NCBI GenBank assembly: GCA_020025675.1
Contig: JAHHRS010000019.1
Span: 1-33,031 of the forward strand
Length of the DNA: 33,031 nucleotides
Direction: 5' to 3'
DNA from: Oscillospiraceae bacterium
GTDB taxonomy: Bacteria; Bacillota; Clostridia; Oscillospirales; Oscillospiraceae
The notes beneath the pieces are model-generated. The model made no database searches and was not told the origin of the DNA. It worked only from the letters and a program-made list of their open reading frames with translations. The position numbers and the translations under genes were made by a program. Below are positions 25,445-32,936 of the stretch, one piece after another. Every line of letters begins with the position of its first letter. Position 1 is the first letter of the stretch.

Positions 25445-25473
25445 TTGATTTTCAAGAGAAACTTTGTTATAAT
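25445..25473 (+). promoter_or_regulatory. rpsT promoter
   Basis: TTGATT (25445-25450), a 17-bp spacer and TATAAT (25468-25473), with a TG one base before the -10 (extended -10). A further TTGACA with TATAAT at 15-bp spacing (25399-25425) could be a second, weaker promoter. The leader holds a 6-bp hairpin, GAGTTA/TAACTC (25484-25498). Confidence 0.75.
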
Positions 25474-25528
25474 CCCTAAATGCGAGTTATCTTAACTCAA
25501 ATTTATAGGAGGAGGTGGCGATTGAAAT

Positions 25529-25792
25529 ATGGCAAACATCAAATCTTCTGCAAAGAGAGACGTTAAGTCCAAACAGCTCAGAGCTAAGAACAAGGCTGAG
25601 AAGACCGAACTCAAGACCAACATGAAAAAGTTTGACGCCGCTGTTGCCGAAGGCAACCGCGAGACAGCCGTCAATGCCTATAAAGTTGCTGTTAAGTCTG
25701 TTGACCGTGCGGCCGGCAAGAATTTGCTTCACAAGAACAATGCGGCTCATAAAAAGTCTGCAATGACCAAGAAGCTCAACGAAATGGCATAA
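25529..25792 (+). CDS. rpsT: 30S ribosomal protein S20
   Basis: A small-subunit ribosomal protein that binds 16S rRNA near the 5' domain, 87 aa. It begins MANIKSSAKRDVKSKQLRAKNK and ends KNNAAHKKSAMTKKLNEMA, both typical of bacterial S20, with the expected lysine-rich helices. A very strong ribosome binding site (GGAGGAGGTG) lies upstream. It is monocistronic, with its own promoter and a strong terminator. It starts the plus-strand half of the window, divergent from gpr. Confidence 0.98.
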   Translation: MANIKSSAKRDVKSKQLRAKNKAEKTELKTNMKKFDAAVAEGNRETAVNAYKVAVKSVDRAAGKNLLHKNNAAHKKSAMTKKLNEMA

Positions 25793-25805
25793 TTAAAGCA
25801 ACGTT

Positions 25806-25832
25806 AAGGGACGCAGTTTTCTGCGTCCCTTT
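25806..25832 (+). terminator. rpsT terminator
   Basis: AAGGGACGCAG and CTGCGTCCCTT pair perfectly (11 bp) around a TTTT loop. The T-run is short (TTT in total). Confidence 0.85.
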
Positions 25833-25860
25833 GGCATTATATGGGGAAATACAGACGGCA

Positions 25861-25889
25861 TTGAAGTGTGGGAGAAAATAAGGTATAAT
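25861..25889 (+). promoter_or_regulatory. promoter of the lipid kinase gene
   Basis: TTGAAG (25861-25866), a 17-bp spacer and TATAAT (25884-25889), followed by an AAAGGTG ribosome binding site before the ATG at 25922. Confidence 0.75.
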
Positions 25890-25921
25890 ACAATTACTAC
25901 ACTACGGACAAAGGTGATGAA

Positions 25922-26812
25922 ATGGCAAAGAAATTGATGCTCATAATTAATCCGGCTGCAGGAAGAGGCGAATATAAGCAGAATTTGGGTGAAGCTCTGA
26001 ACATACTGGACAGAGGCGGATACAGAACAACCCTTTATTTTACAACCGGGCCGGGCGAAGCCACAAAATTTGCAAGTGATCACGGCCAGGAATATGATGT
26101 GGCTGCGTGTATTGGCGGAGACGGAACTTTGAGCGAAGTAATAGGCGGACTTATGAAACTTAAAAACCCGCCGAAACTGGGATATATCCCTATGGGTACT
26201 TCAAATGATGTTGCCACAACACTTGCTCTGCCTAAAAATGACACAGTTGGAGCGGCAAAAAGAATTTTAGGTGGAGAACCCCACCCATACGATGTTGGCG
26301 GTTTTGGAAAAGATAAATATTTTGCTTATATTGCCGCGTTTGGTGCTTTTACTGAGGTAAGCTACGAAACACCCCAGAATCAGAAAAAAATACTTGGACA
26401 TTTGGCATATATATTAAAGGGGGCAATGCAGCTTCCCAAGATTGAAAGCTATAACACAAGAGTTGAATATGACGGCGGAGTGATAGAAGAAAAGCTTGTA
26501 TATGGAAGTCTCTCTAATTCTACATCCGTTGCAGGAATAGTTAAGCTGAGAGAAGAAATGGTCAGCTTAGGTGACGGAATTTCAGAACTTGTGCTTGTAA
26601 AAGATCCGGGCAGTGTTGAGGGCTTGGGTGACATTTTGACCAGTGTGCTGACACACCGCTTTGATTCCAATAAACTGATCATTTTGCATACGAAAAAGGC
26701 CAGATTTACCTTCGAAAAACCGGTTGCATGGACAAGGGACGGTGAGGACGGAGGAAAACATATGGACATAGAACTTTGCAATTATCCAAGACCCATTGAA
26801 TTTATATTCTGA
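25922..26812 (+). CDS. diacylglycerol kinase-family lipid kinase (YegS/BmrU/DgkB type)
   Basis: A soluble lipid kinase of 296 aa with the diacylglycerol/sphingosine kinase catalytic fold. INPAAGRG (9-16) and GGDGTLSEVIGG (65-76) form the nucleotide site. PMGTSNDVATTL (90-101) matches the family pattern P-x-G-T-x-N-D. The C-terminal RDGEDGG takes the place of the conserved DGE near the active site. It is the kind of enzyme that recycles diacylglycerol from membrane or teichoic acid metabolism (DgkB) or makes related phospholipids; which lipid is used cannot be read here. It is monocistronic, with its own promoter, and asnS downstream has a separate promoter. Confidence 0.9.
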   Translation: MAKKLMLIINPAAGRGEYKQNLGEALNILDRGGYRTTLYFTTGPGEATKFASDHGQEYDVAACIGGDGTLSEVIGGLMKLKNPPKLGYIPMGTSNDVATTLALPKNDTVGAAKRILGGEPHPYDVGGFGKDKYFAYIAAFGAFTEVSYETPQNQKKILGHLAYILKGAMQLPKIESYNTRVEYDGGVIEEKLVYGSLSNSTSVAGIVKLREEMVSLGDGISELVLVKDPGSVEGLGDILTSVLTHRFDSNKLIILHTKKARFTFEKPVAWTRDGEDGGKHMDIELCNYPRPIEFIF

Positions 26813-26825
26813 ATTTAAGTTTTAG

Positions 26826-26854
26826 TTGAAAAAAATGTAAATACTGTATATAAT
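26826..26854 (+). promoter_or_regulatory. asnS promoter
   Basis: TTGAAA (26826-26831), a 17-bp spacer and TATAAT (26849-26854). Predicted start is near 26861. Confidence 0.8.
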
Positions 26855-26860
26855 AAAAAA

Positions 26861-26904
26861 ACGGCCAAAAGGCCGATATATAAAATATGAGTGTCAAATG
26901 ACAC
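26861..26904 (+). promoter_or_regulatory. asnS leader with two small hairpins
   Basis: The predicted transcript begins at a CGGCC-AAAA-GGCCG hairpin (26862-26875). A second hairpin, GTGTC-AAAT-GACAC, lies at 26891-26904, just before the ribosome binding site. No U-run follows either, and the leader (about 64 nt) is far too short for a T-box. The first could protect the mRNA 5' end. Confidence 0.45.
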
Positions 26905-26924
26905 AAAGAAAGGATAGGTGCCAC

Positions 26925-28319
26925 ATGAAGCATCAGAAAATTTCCGGCATATATGCCGACGCTTCAGCTTTCGACGGTAAAGTCATAACAGTCTGCGGCT
27001 GGGTCAGAACAATACGCGACATGAAAAACTTCGGTTTTATAGAGCTTAATGACGGCAGTTGCTTTAAGTCACTGCAAATTGTGTTAGAGAGGTCCGGTCT
27101 CAATAATTACGACGAAATCGCAAAGCAGAATGTGGGCGCCGCCCTGATAGTACACGGTACACTGGTACTCACACCCGACGCCAAACAGCCATTTGAGCTC
27201 AAGGCGGACGAAATTACAGTGGAGGGAACTTCCACACCTGACTATCCATTGCAGAAAAAACGCCACAGTGTGGAATTTTTGCGCACTATTCAGCATTTAA
27301 GACCAAGAACCAACCTGTTCTCTGCGGTTTTCCGTGTCAGAAGTGTTGCAGCACAGGCTGTCCATGAGTTTTTCCAGAGCAGAGGCTTTGTGTATATCCA
27401 CACACCCCTTATAACCGGATCTGACTGTGAAGGCGCAGGAGAAATGTTCCGTGTTACTACCCTTGATTTAAATAATCTGCCTCTTAAAGAGGACGGAACT
27501 GTGGACGATTCAAAGGATTTCTTCGGAAAGCCCACCAGCCTTACTGTTTCCGGCCAGCTCAACGCCGAAAACTTTGCAATGGCTTTCGGTGATGTGTATA
27601 CCTTCGGCCCCACCTTCCGTGCCGAGGTTTCCTATACTCAGCGCCATGCCGCCGAATTCTGGATGATAGAGCCGGAAATGGCCTTTGCCGACCTTAATGA
27701 CTATATGGATACAGCAGAGGCAATGGTAAAGTTCATCATAAACACCGTTTTGGAAAAATGCCCGCAGGAAATGGAGTTTTTTAACTCATTTGTGGATAAA
27801 GGCCTGCTGCCCAGACTTCAGAATGTGGTTTCCAACGATTTTGAGCGTGTAAGCTACACCGAAGCTGTGGAAATCCTCGAAAAATGTGGAAAGAAATTTG
27901 CATATCCCGTTAAATGGGGTATAGATCTGCAGACTGAGCATGAGCGTTACCTCACAGAGGAAGTTTATAAAAAGCCTGTTTTCATAACCGATTACCCGAA
28001 GGATATAAAGGCATTCTATATGCGCATGAATGATGACGGAAAGACCGTGGCTGCAGCCGACTGCCTTGTTCCCGGAATTGGAGAAATAATCGGCGGAAGC
28101 CAGCGTGAGGAGCGCCTTGATATGCTCGAAAAGCGCATGGACGAGCTGGGACTTAATAAGGAAGATTACTGGTGGTATCTGGATCTGCGCCGTTACGGTT
28201 CATGCCGTCACGCAGGCTTCGGTCTGGGCTTTGAGCGTATGGTCATGTATCTGACCGGCGTTTCAAATATCAGAGATGTTGAACTTCACCCCAGAACTAC
28301 CGGAAACGCTGATTTCTAA
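26925..28319 (+). CDS. asnS: asparaginyl-tRNA synthetase
   Basis: This enzyme charges tRNA-Asn. It has 464 aa, the usual length. An OB-fold anticodon-binding domain (about 1-105, with VCGWVRTIRDMKNFGFIEL) precedes a class II core. Motif 2 is FGPTFRAEVSYTQRHAAEFW, where many bacterial enzymes read FRAENSNTSRH. Motif 3 is GFGLGFERMVMYLTG. The end PRTTGNADF is close to the usual PRTPGNAEF. EFWMIEPEM supports AsnRS over AspRS. The ATG at 26925 was preferred (GGATAGGTG upstream, normal length) over an ATG nine codons earlier inside the leader hairpin. A terminator follows the stop. Confidence 0.97.
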   Translation: MKHQKISGIYADASAFDGKVITVCGWVRTIRDMKNFGFIELNDGSCFKSLQIVLERSGLNNYDEIAKQNVGAALIVHGTLVLTPDAKQPFELKADEITVEGTSTPDYPLQKKRHSVEFLRTIQHLRPRTNLFSAVFRVRSVAAQAVHEFFQSRGFVYIHTPLITGSDCEGAGEMFRVTTLDLNNLPLKEDGTVDDSKDFFGKPTSLTVSGQLNAENFAMAFGDVYTFGPTFRAEVSYTQRHAAEFWMIEPEMAFADLNDYMDTAEAMVKFIINTVLEKCPQEMEFFNSFVDKGLLPRLQNVVSNDFERVSYTEAVEILEKCGKKFAYPVKWGIDLQTEHERYLTEEVYKKPVFITDYPKDIKAFYMRMNDDGKTVAAADCLVPGIGEIIGGSQREERLDMLEKRMDELGLNKEDYWWYLDLRRYGSCRHAGFGLGFERMVMYLTGVSNIRDVELHPRTTGNADF

Positions 28320-28324
28320 AAATC

Positions 28325-28356
28325 AAGGGACTTTGTTTAAACCAAAGTCCCTTTTT
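28325..28356 (+). terminator. asnS terminator
   Basis: GGGACTTTG (28327-28335) pairs with CAAAGTCCC (28343-28351) and is followed by TTTTT. It separates asnS from the next gene, which has its own GGAGG site 25 nt later. Confidence 0.88.
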
Positions 28357-28380
28357 AAATATCATAAAAGGAGGAAAAAT

Positions 28381-30015
28381 ATGGGCAAGTCAAAGAAAAT
28401 ACTGCTCATTGTTCTTATACCTGTTTTACTTGCGGCGATGCTGACGGCTGCATATTTTATAAAGCAAAGAATGAATATCGCAAATGCCCCTGACCCCGGT
28501 GAATTTGCAGAACTATACACAGGGGAGATTTTTGAAGCTGTTAAAAACGGGGAGCTGCCGGAGGAATTGTTTGAAAAAGGCATTTCTGATAATGTCACTA
28601 TGCAGATTGAAAAAATGCCTGAAAGTGAGGAAGGAAAACTCCTTTACGATTACTGCTTATCAGATATAAGTTTTATACTTGATGGTGGGACTTTGCAGGA
28701 CGGTTTGAATGCACAGCAGAAAATAATACTGTCTTATCCAACCCTTGAGGGCTTATCAGACGGTATGAACGGGGAAATAAATGAAAAGCTTTCCCAAATT
28801 GTAGCTGAAGCTAAAACACCGGATGAAATTTACACTGAAGATAATAACTTTAGGCCTGAAATTGTGGAAAACTTATACACGGAACTGCTAAAATCAAGGT
28901 TAAATGAGGGCCAAAAACAGAAAAAATCCACAGAATTCACAATATTGTTGAAATATGGCAAAGGTGAATGGAAAATTGAAAATTGGGATGAAGTTAGAGC
29001 CGGATTTTTAAGCTGGGCAGATGGAGTGGACTTTGATGCAGAGGCGGAAAATATTAAAGCAGAAGCAACGGCAGAGCTTACATGTATCCCCTTTCGCTAT
29101 TCCATAGATGAAACAGCATTGAGAGCGCCGTCACCAGATCAGAGCAAATTCTACGTGACTGAGGACGCCGTGGAAATTGAAGCTATGCTGCAGAGTGACG
29201 AGGCAAAAAAACTCATAGGCGACAGAGAACTTTTGTTCTCATCTGATATTGAGCGTATTCCAGGTACACCTATACATTTTTATCTTGATGAAACTATTCT
29301 GGCAATAAGCTGGCAGCAGGTAGAGGCAAAAGCTGTTGGTACATACTCTGAGGTAATAGTAGCCGATGGTTCACAAATCAGAAGAAGAATAGCAGGAGAT
29401 CAGTATGAAAACTTCGAGCACAAAACAACCTCGGACTTTGCAGCTGATTGCAACGCTGTTTTAACTCTGGGAGGCGATTTTTATCACCATGACAGAAACT
29501 GCGGAATAGTTGTTTATAACCGTGAAATTTACCGTTTTGACCCTGATACCTGCGACACATGTTATATAACAACTGACGGAGATATGCTTTTCTCTTATCG
29601 CGGACAGTTTACCACTCAGGAGGAGGCTCAGGCCTTTGTTGATGAAAATGATATACTGTTTTCTTTGGCATTCGGCCCGGTGTTAATTGATGATGGAAAA
29701 GATATGTGCCCCGACACTTACCAGTGGGGAGAAATTAATGACCATTATGCAAGAAGCGCTCTGGGAATGCTGGGAGATAAACATTATCTTGCTTTAAATA
29801 TTAACTGTCAGCAGCCCGGTTATTATTATCTTGCAACCTTGCGTGATGCAGCTGACGCAATGCTTCGTGCAGGCTGCGTAAAAGCTTATGCTCTTGACGG
29901 CGGACAGACTGCTACTACTGTTTTTAACACCGAGCTTATAAATCCGGTTCAGTTCGGCTGGGAGAAACCGATAAGCGACGTGATTTATTTCGGAACTGCT
30001 GTTAGTGAAAAATAG
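28381..30015 (+). CDS. membrane-anchored protein with C-terminal phosphodiester glycosidase (NAGPA) domain
   Basis: A 544-aa protein with a signal-anchor helix at about residues 6-26, so the bulk faces outward. Residues about 35-340 are acidic and I do not recognise them as a known domain. The C-terminal part (about 350-540) matches the phosphodiester glycosidase family: AVLTLGGDFYHHDRNCGIVV, then FSLAFGPVLIDDG, and KAYALDGGQTATT near 502-512. Family members in bacteria include exopolysaccharide- and wall-associated proteins that hydrolyse sugar phosphodiesters; the substrate here is unknown. The ATG at 28381 has AAGGAGG upstream. An in-frame open stretch extends back over the asnS terminator and is not coding. 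Monocistronic; a strong bidirectional terminator follows. Confidence 0.8.
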   Translation: MGKSKKILLIVLIPVLLAAMLTAAYFIKQRMNIANAPDPGEFAELYTGEIFEAVKNGELPEELFEKGISDNVTMQIEKMPESEEGKLLYDYCLSDISFILDGGTLQDGLNAQQKIILSYPTLEGLSDGMNGEINEKLSQIVAEAKTPDEIYTEDNNFRPEIVENLYTELLKSRLNEGQKQKKSTEFTILLKYGKGEWKIENWDEVRAGFLSWADGVDFDAEAENIKAEATAELTCIPFRYSIDETALRAPSPDQSKFYVTEDAVEIEAMLQSDEAKKLIGDRELLFSSDIERIPGTPIHFYLDETILAISWQQVEAKAVGTYSEVIVADGSQIRRRIAGDQYENFEHKTTSDFAADCNAVLTLGGDFYHHDRNCGIVVYNREIYRFDPDTCDTCYITTDGDMLFSYRGQFTTQEEAQAFVDENDILFSLAFGPVLIDDGKDMCPDTYQWGEINDHYARSALGMLGDKHYLALNINCQQPGYYYLATLRDAADAMLRAGCVKAYALDGGQTATTVFNTELINPVQFGWEKPISDVIYFGTAVSEK

Positions 30016-30053
30016 AAAATTGCTGTGAAACATTTGTTTCACAGCAATTTTTT
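30016..30053. terminator. bidirectional terminator, 16-bp perfect stem
   Basis: Arms 30016-30031 and 30036-30051 pair without mismatch around an ATTT loop, ending in TTTTTT. It lies between converging genes and serves both. Confidence 0.92.
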
Positions 30054-30080
30054 ACAGCCTTGAAAATAGAAAGGCATAAA

Positions 30081-31358
30081 TTATGTAACAATAGCTCCCA
30101 GTGTTAAAATTCCTATATTTTTCTCGTAAATTTCGGGAAAATCTGAGATAGGAAGGGGATTTTTCCCCAAACCGGCCTCAATTGTGTAGCCGGGACGGTT
30201 GAAAGCTTTTATAAACCAGTCTTTATAGCCTGCAAAAGCGGAAGCATAGGGAGTGTTTTCCACAGAATATCCTGAAATTGTGGAAAACAGCTGCGCAATA
30301 CGACGGGAATTGAATGGTTCATAGTCTGAATATTTCCAATAAATAACATTTCCTTGGGTGTGATAGGCAAGAATCAGGGAAGGATTGAAGCTCATAGTAA
30401 AATCATACATGGCTCTGCTCTCCACAGCCGATAACGGATAAGGTCCCACAAAATCCCCGGGAGCCGGAGAAACTATGCCCTGAGCGTACTTGTTCTTTTT
30501 GGCCTGTTCCCAGTCTGCCGGGTATTGAAGATTTAAATCCGTACCTGCTATATTTGCCTTCCACCCTGAGGGAAAAGGAAAAACAGGGTAGTCAAGTGCA
30601 ATTTTTTTTGCCTTCATGTAGAATTCACCGCTGTTCAGCGCACCTGTTACAAGGTCAATACCATCCGGATTAACAGCGGGAATAATGCAAATTGTGGAAT
30701 AATTAAAGATTTCCGAGGCTCTTTCACCGTAAATTTCACCGTCTGAGGCGTATTTTGTGGAAAAGTCCTCCGCAAATTTAAGAAGAATAGGAGTAGTTAT
30801 CCACTCGTTGGCGTGATGTGAGGCATTGTAAGCCACTCTGTTTTTGCCGGTTCCGAGTATTATACTCCAGATTGGCTTACCCATTGTACTTTTACCTATA
30901 TTGCCGATCTTAAGGAATGGGTATCGAGCATTCAGCCCCGTGACACAAAATCCTATAAGTTCTGAGCAGTAATCTATATCGGTAGGGACAACATCAAAAG
31001 GAAGAGGAATAATAATGCTGCTGCCGATTTGGAGATTTTCAGGAGAAATATTTGGATTTGCAATTATAATAGCCTCAAGTGAGGTACGAAAACGTTGGGA
31101 AAGACTGTAAAAGCTGTCACCGGGCTGAATTTTTACCCGAAGATAGCCGGTATACCATGGCATTAGTGCCTGCTGGCTCAGTTCTCCGCATATACCGTCG
31201 GGAATTAGCCCGACTTTTGACTGAAAATTTTTAAGGGCGTTTTCGGTTTTCGGGCCGAAAATACCGTCTTTTTGAAGCTCTCCAAAGCCTGAACGGTTTA
31301 ATGCAAGCTGTAAAAGTGAGACATGAGGGCCAAAACTTCCCTTTTTTAATATATTCAT
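30081..31358 (-). CDS. M14 zinc carboxypeptidase with peptidoglycan-binding and LysM domains
   Basis: Probably a gamma-D-glutamyl-diamino acid peptidase of the endopeptidase I type that cuts wall peptides, 425 aa. A PG_binding_1 domain (about 1-68, KDGIFGPKTENALKNFQ) and a LysM domain (about 73-119, IQPGDSFYSLSQRF) precede the M14 domain (about 125-425). Zinc ligands are His182 and Glu185 in HHANEW and His333 in AYHTQG; the catalytic Glu is 394 in TIEAGLG. NPDG and GTDLNLQYP are also family marks. No signal peptide is visible, as I recall for the spore-associated endopeptidase I of Lysinibacillus sphaericus, so mother-cell or lysis-dependent release is possible. The ATG at 31358 has GAGAGG upstream; a TTG at 31406 lacks one. 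Confidence 0.9.
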   Translation of the reverse strand: MNILKKGSFGPHVSLLQLALNRSGFGELQKDGIFGPKTENALKNFQSKVGLIPDGICGELSQQALMPWYTGYLRVKIQPGDSFYSLSQRFRTSLEAIIIANPNISPENLQIGSSIIIPLPFDVVPTDIDYCSELIGFCVTGLNARYPFLKIGNIGKSTMGKPIWSIILGTGKNRVAYNASHHANEWITTPILLKFAEDFSTKYASDGEIYGERASEIFNYSTICIIPAVNPDGIDLVTGALNSGEFYMKAKKIALDYPVFPFPSGWKANIAGTDLNLQYPADWEQAKKNKYAQGIVSPAPGDFVGPYPLSAVESRAMYDFTMSFNPSLILAYHTQGNVIYWKYSDYEPFNSRRIAQLFSTISGYSVENTPYASAFAGYKDWFIKAFNRPGYTIEAGLGKNPLPISDFPEIYEKNIGILTLGAIVT

Positions 31359-31467
31359 AAAAACGCCTCTCAAAATTCCTTTATAGGTAAAATTTATGTG
31401 GCGCAAATGGAAAAAATAACATAAAAATTTTGTACAAAGTATACAATATATTTGAGCTAATTTTGGA

Positions 31468-31496
31468 TTGTGAATAGGGAAAAGTCCATGTATAAT
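31468..31496 (+). promoter_or_regulatory. promoter of the sugar-ABC ATPase gene
   Basis: TTGTGA (31468-31473), a 17-bp spacer and TATAAT (31491-31496). Predicted start is near 31503, giving a leader of about 200 nt. Confidence 0.65.
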
Positions 31497-31500
31497 GAGA

Positions 31501-31702
31501 TAGGTTATATGTGAAAATATAACCTAAATTGATTGCGTGTCCGGCTCTCCATTTCTAAAGTCGTACACAGCTCTAATAGGAGGAAATGCTTTTCCCTCAG
31601 GCTCAGGGTGCGGCAGTGTGGAGACCTGTCGTAATGCAAATGGCACAAGCGGTCATTTGCGAGAATGTTCTTAGCGGAGGCTGAACATTTAGAGTCGAAT
31701 TT
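31501..31702 (+). promoter_or_regulatory. long structured 5' leader of unknown class
   Basis: Several stems can be drawn by eye. TAGGTTATAT/ATATAACCTA (31501-31510, 31517-31526) sits at the transcript start. GG-TCTCCA (31543-31551) pairs with TGGAGA-CC (31619-31626). GCAAATG/CATTTGC pairs 31636-31642 with 31654-31660. AATGTTC/GAACATT (31664-31670, 31683-31689) encloses AGC-GGAG-GCT. CTCTAA (31571-31576) can also pair with TTAGAG (31689-31694), the weak ribosome binding site. I could not match it to any riboswitch class I know. No U-run follows a stem, so control, if any, is more likely translational. Confidence 0.5.
31586..31684 (+). CDS. possible 32-codon leader peptide ORF
   Basis: ATG at 31586 follows AGGAGG (31578-31583) by only two bases, which is close for good initiation. 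The frame runs 32 codons, MLFPQAQGAAVWRP onward, to TGA at 31682, 18 nt before the ATPase ATG. There is no similarity I recognise and it may be chance. It is listed because its binding site is stronger than that of the main gene. Confidence 0.25.
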   Translation: MLFPQAQGAAVWRPVVMQMAQAVICENVLSGG

Positions 31703-32887
31703 ATGGCAACTGTATCACTGAAGAACGTCAAAAAAGTTTACCCTTTTGTTAGCGGTGAGACCAAGAAAAAGAAGAAAAAGAAAAAAGGCGAGGAAGAGGA
31801 TAAGAAGAATAATCTTCAGATTACCGAGCAGGGCGTAGTGGCAGTTCAGGAGTTCAATCTTGATATTGCCGATAAGGAATTTATTGTTCTTGTAGGTCCT
31901 TCCGGCTGCGGTAAGTCCACTACTCTGAGAATGATAGCGGGTCTTGAAGAGATTTCTGACGGCGAGCTTTATATTGACGGTAAGCTCATGAATGACGTGG
32001 CCCCCAAGGACAGAGACATCGCCATGGTTTTTCAGAACTATGCACTGTACCCCCACATGACTGTGTACGAGAATATGGCATTCTCACTGAAACTCCGCAA
32101 GGAGAGCAAAGATGTTATAGATAAGAAAGTTCGTGAGGCTGCTGAGATTTTGGATATTACCCAGTATCTTGAGCGTAAGCCAAAGGCTCTTTCCGGCGGT
32201 CAGAGACAGCGTGTTGCTATCGGCCGCGCTATCGTCCGTGACCCTGCAGTATTTTTGATGGACGAGCCTCTCTCAAACCTGGACGCAAAATTGCGCAACC
32301 AGATGCGTGCAGAGATAATTAAGCTGCGTGAGCGCATTAATACAACATTTATTTACGTTACCCATGACCAGACTGAGGCTATGACTCTGGGTGACCGTAT
32401 CGTTATTATGCGTGACGGATATATTCAGCAGATAGGCACTCCTCAGGAAGTATTCAATAATCCCCGCAACCTTTTTGTTGCAGGCTTCATAGGCACTCCT
32501 CAGATGAACTTCTTTGATGCTCACCTGTCTGTTGAAAACGGTAATTATGTGGTTACTTTGGGCGGACTTAAAGTGGTGCTTGATGAAGAGAAGCAGGCAA
32601 GACTTAAGGCAAATAAAGTTCCTGAGCAGGATGTTACTCTGGGCGTTCGTCCCGAACACACTGATATAGTCGAAGAGGGCGGAATTACAGCCAAGGTAGA
32701 CGTATCAGAAATGATGGGCTCTTCCGTCCACCTGCATATAACTGCCGAGGGCAAAGACGTTATTATTATCGTTCCTACTATTGATATGAAGGGTCATTAC
32801 AATATGGGTGACACTGTACACTTCAAATTTAACGGCAATGTTGCACACGTCTTCAGCAAGGAAACCGAGCGCAACTTGGAGTGGTAA
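31703..32887 (+). CDS. sugar ABC transporter ATP-binding protein, MsmX/MsiK/UgpC type
   Basis: The ATPase that powers carbohydrate importers; proteins of this type often serve several permeases. It has 394 aa. Walker A is GPSGCGKST (65-73), Q-loop Gln111, signature LSGGQ (163-167), Walker B VFLMDE (183-188) and H-loop His221. A C-terminal OB-fold regulatory domain follows from about 250 (LGVRPEHTDI). No permease or binding protein is adjacent, which fits a shared ATPase. Odd: residues 15-46, between the first strand (VKKVYPF) and VAVQEFNLDI, form an extra segment with eight lysines in a row followed by GEEEDKKNN; most relatives go straight from Y-P to A-V. A long structured leader precedes it and a strong terminator follows. 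Confidence 0.93.
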   Translation: MATVSLKNVKKVYPFVSGETKKKKKKKKGEEEDKKNNLQITEQGVVAVQEFNLDIADKEFIVLVGPSGCGKSTTLRMIAGLEEISDGELYIDGKLMNDVAPKDRDIAMVFQNYALYPHMTVYENMAFSLKLRKESKDVIDKKVREAAEILDITQYLERKPKALSGGQRQRVAIGRAIVRDPAVFLMDEPLSNLDAKLRNQMRAEIIKLRERINTTFIYVTHDQTEAMTLGDRIVIMRDGYIQQIGTPQEVFNNPRNLFVAGFIGTPQMNFFDAHLSVENGNYVVTLGGLKVVLDEEKQARLKANKVPEQDVTLGVRPEHTDIVEEGGITAKVDVSEMMGSSVHLHITAEGKDVIIIVPTIDMKGHYNMGDTVHFKFNGNVAHVFSKETERNLEW

Positions 32888-32900
32888 TCTTGTTAAAATT

Positions 32901-32927
32901 AAAAGCAGGGCTTTTGCCCTGCTTTTT
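32901..32927. terminator. bidirectional terminator after the ABC ATPase gene
   Basis: AAAAGCAGGGC (32901-32911) pairs with GCCCTGCTTTT (32916-32926) around a TTTT loop, with T-run on the right and A-run on the left. It separates converging genes. Confidence 0.92.
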
Positions 32928-32936
32928 CTATATCAT

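Noticed and set aside
24874..25479. Plus-strand open frame of 201 codons opposite gpr
   Set aside because: It is antisense to gpr, with no family resemblance or binding site; gpr has strong motif support.
26861..26924. T-box or other tRNA-sensing leader before asnS
   Set aside because: The leader is about 64 nt, lacks the T-box sequence and has no terminator with a U-run.
30027..30044. GTGAAACA and TGTTTCAC half-sites resembling parS
   Set aside because: The halves are in the outward order and form the arms of a 16-bp terminator hairpin; the palindromic centre CACGTG is absent.
31772..31786. A-rich run in the Lys8 region as a programmed frameshift site
   Set aside because: The AAAAAAG heptamer is not in the X-XXY-YYZ phase required for -1 slippage, and the zero frame encodes a complete ATPase.
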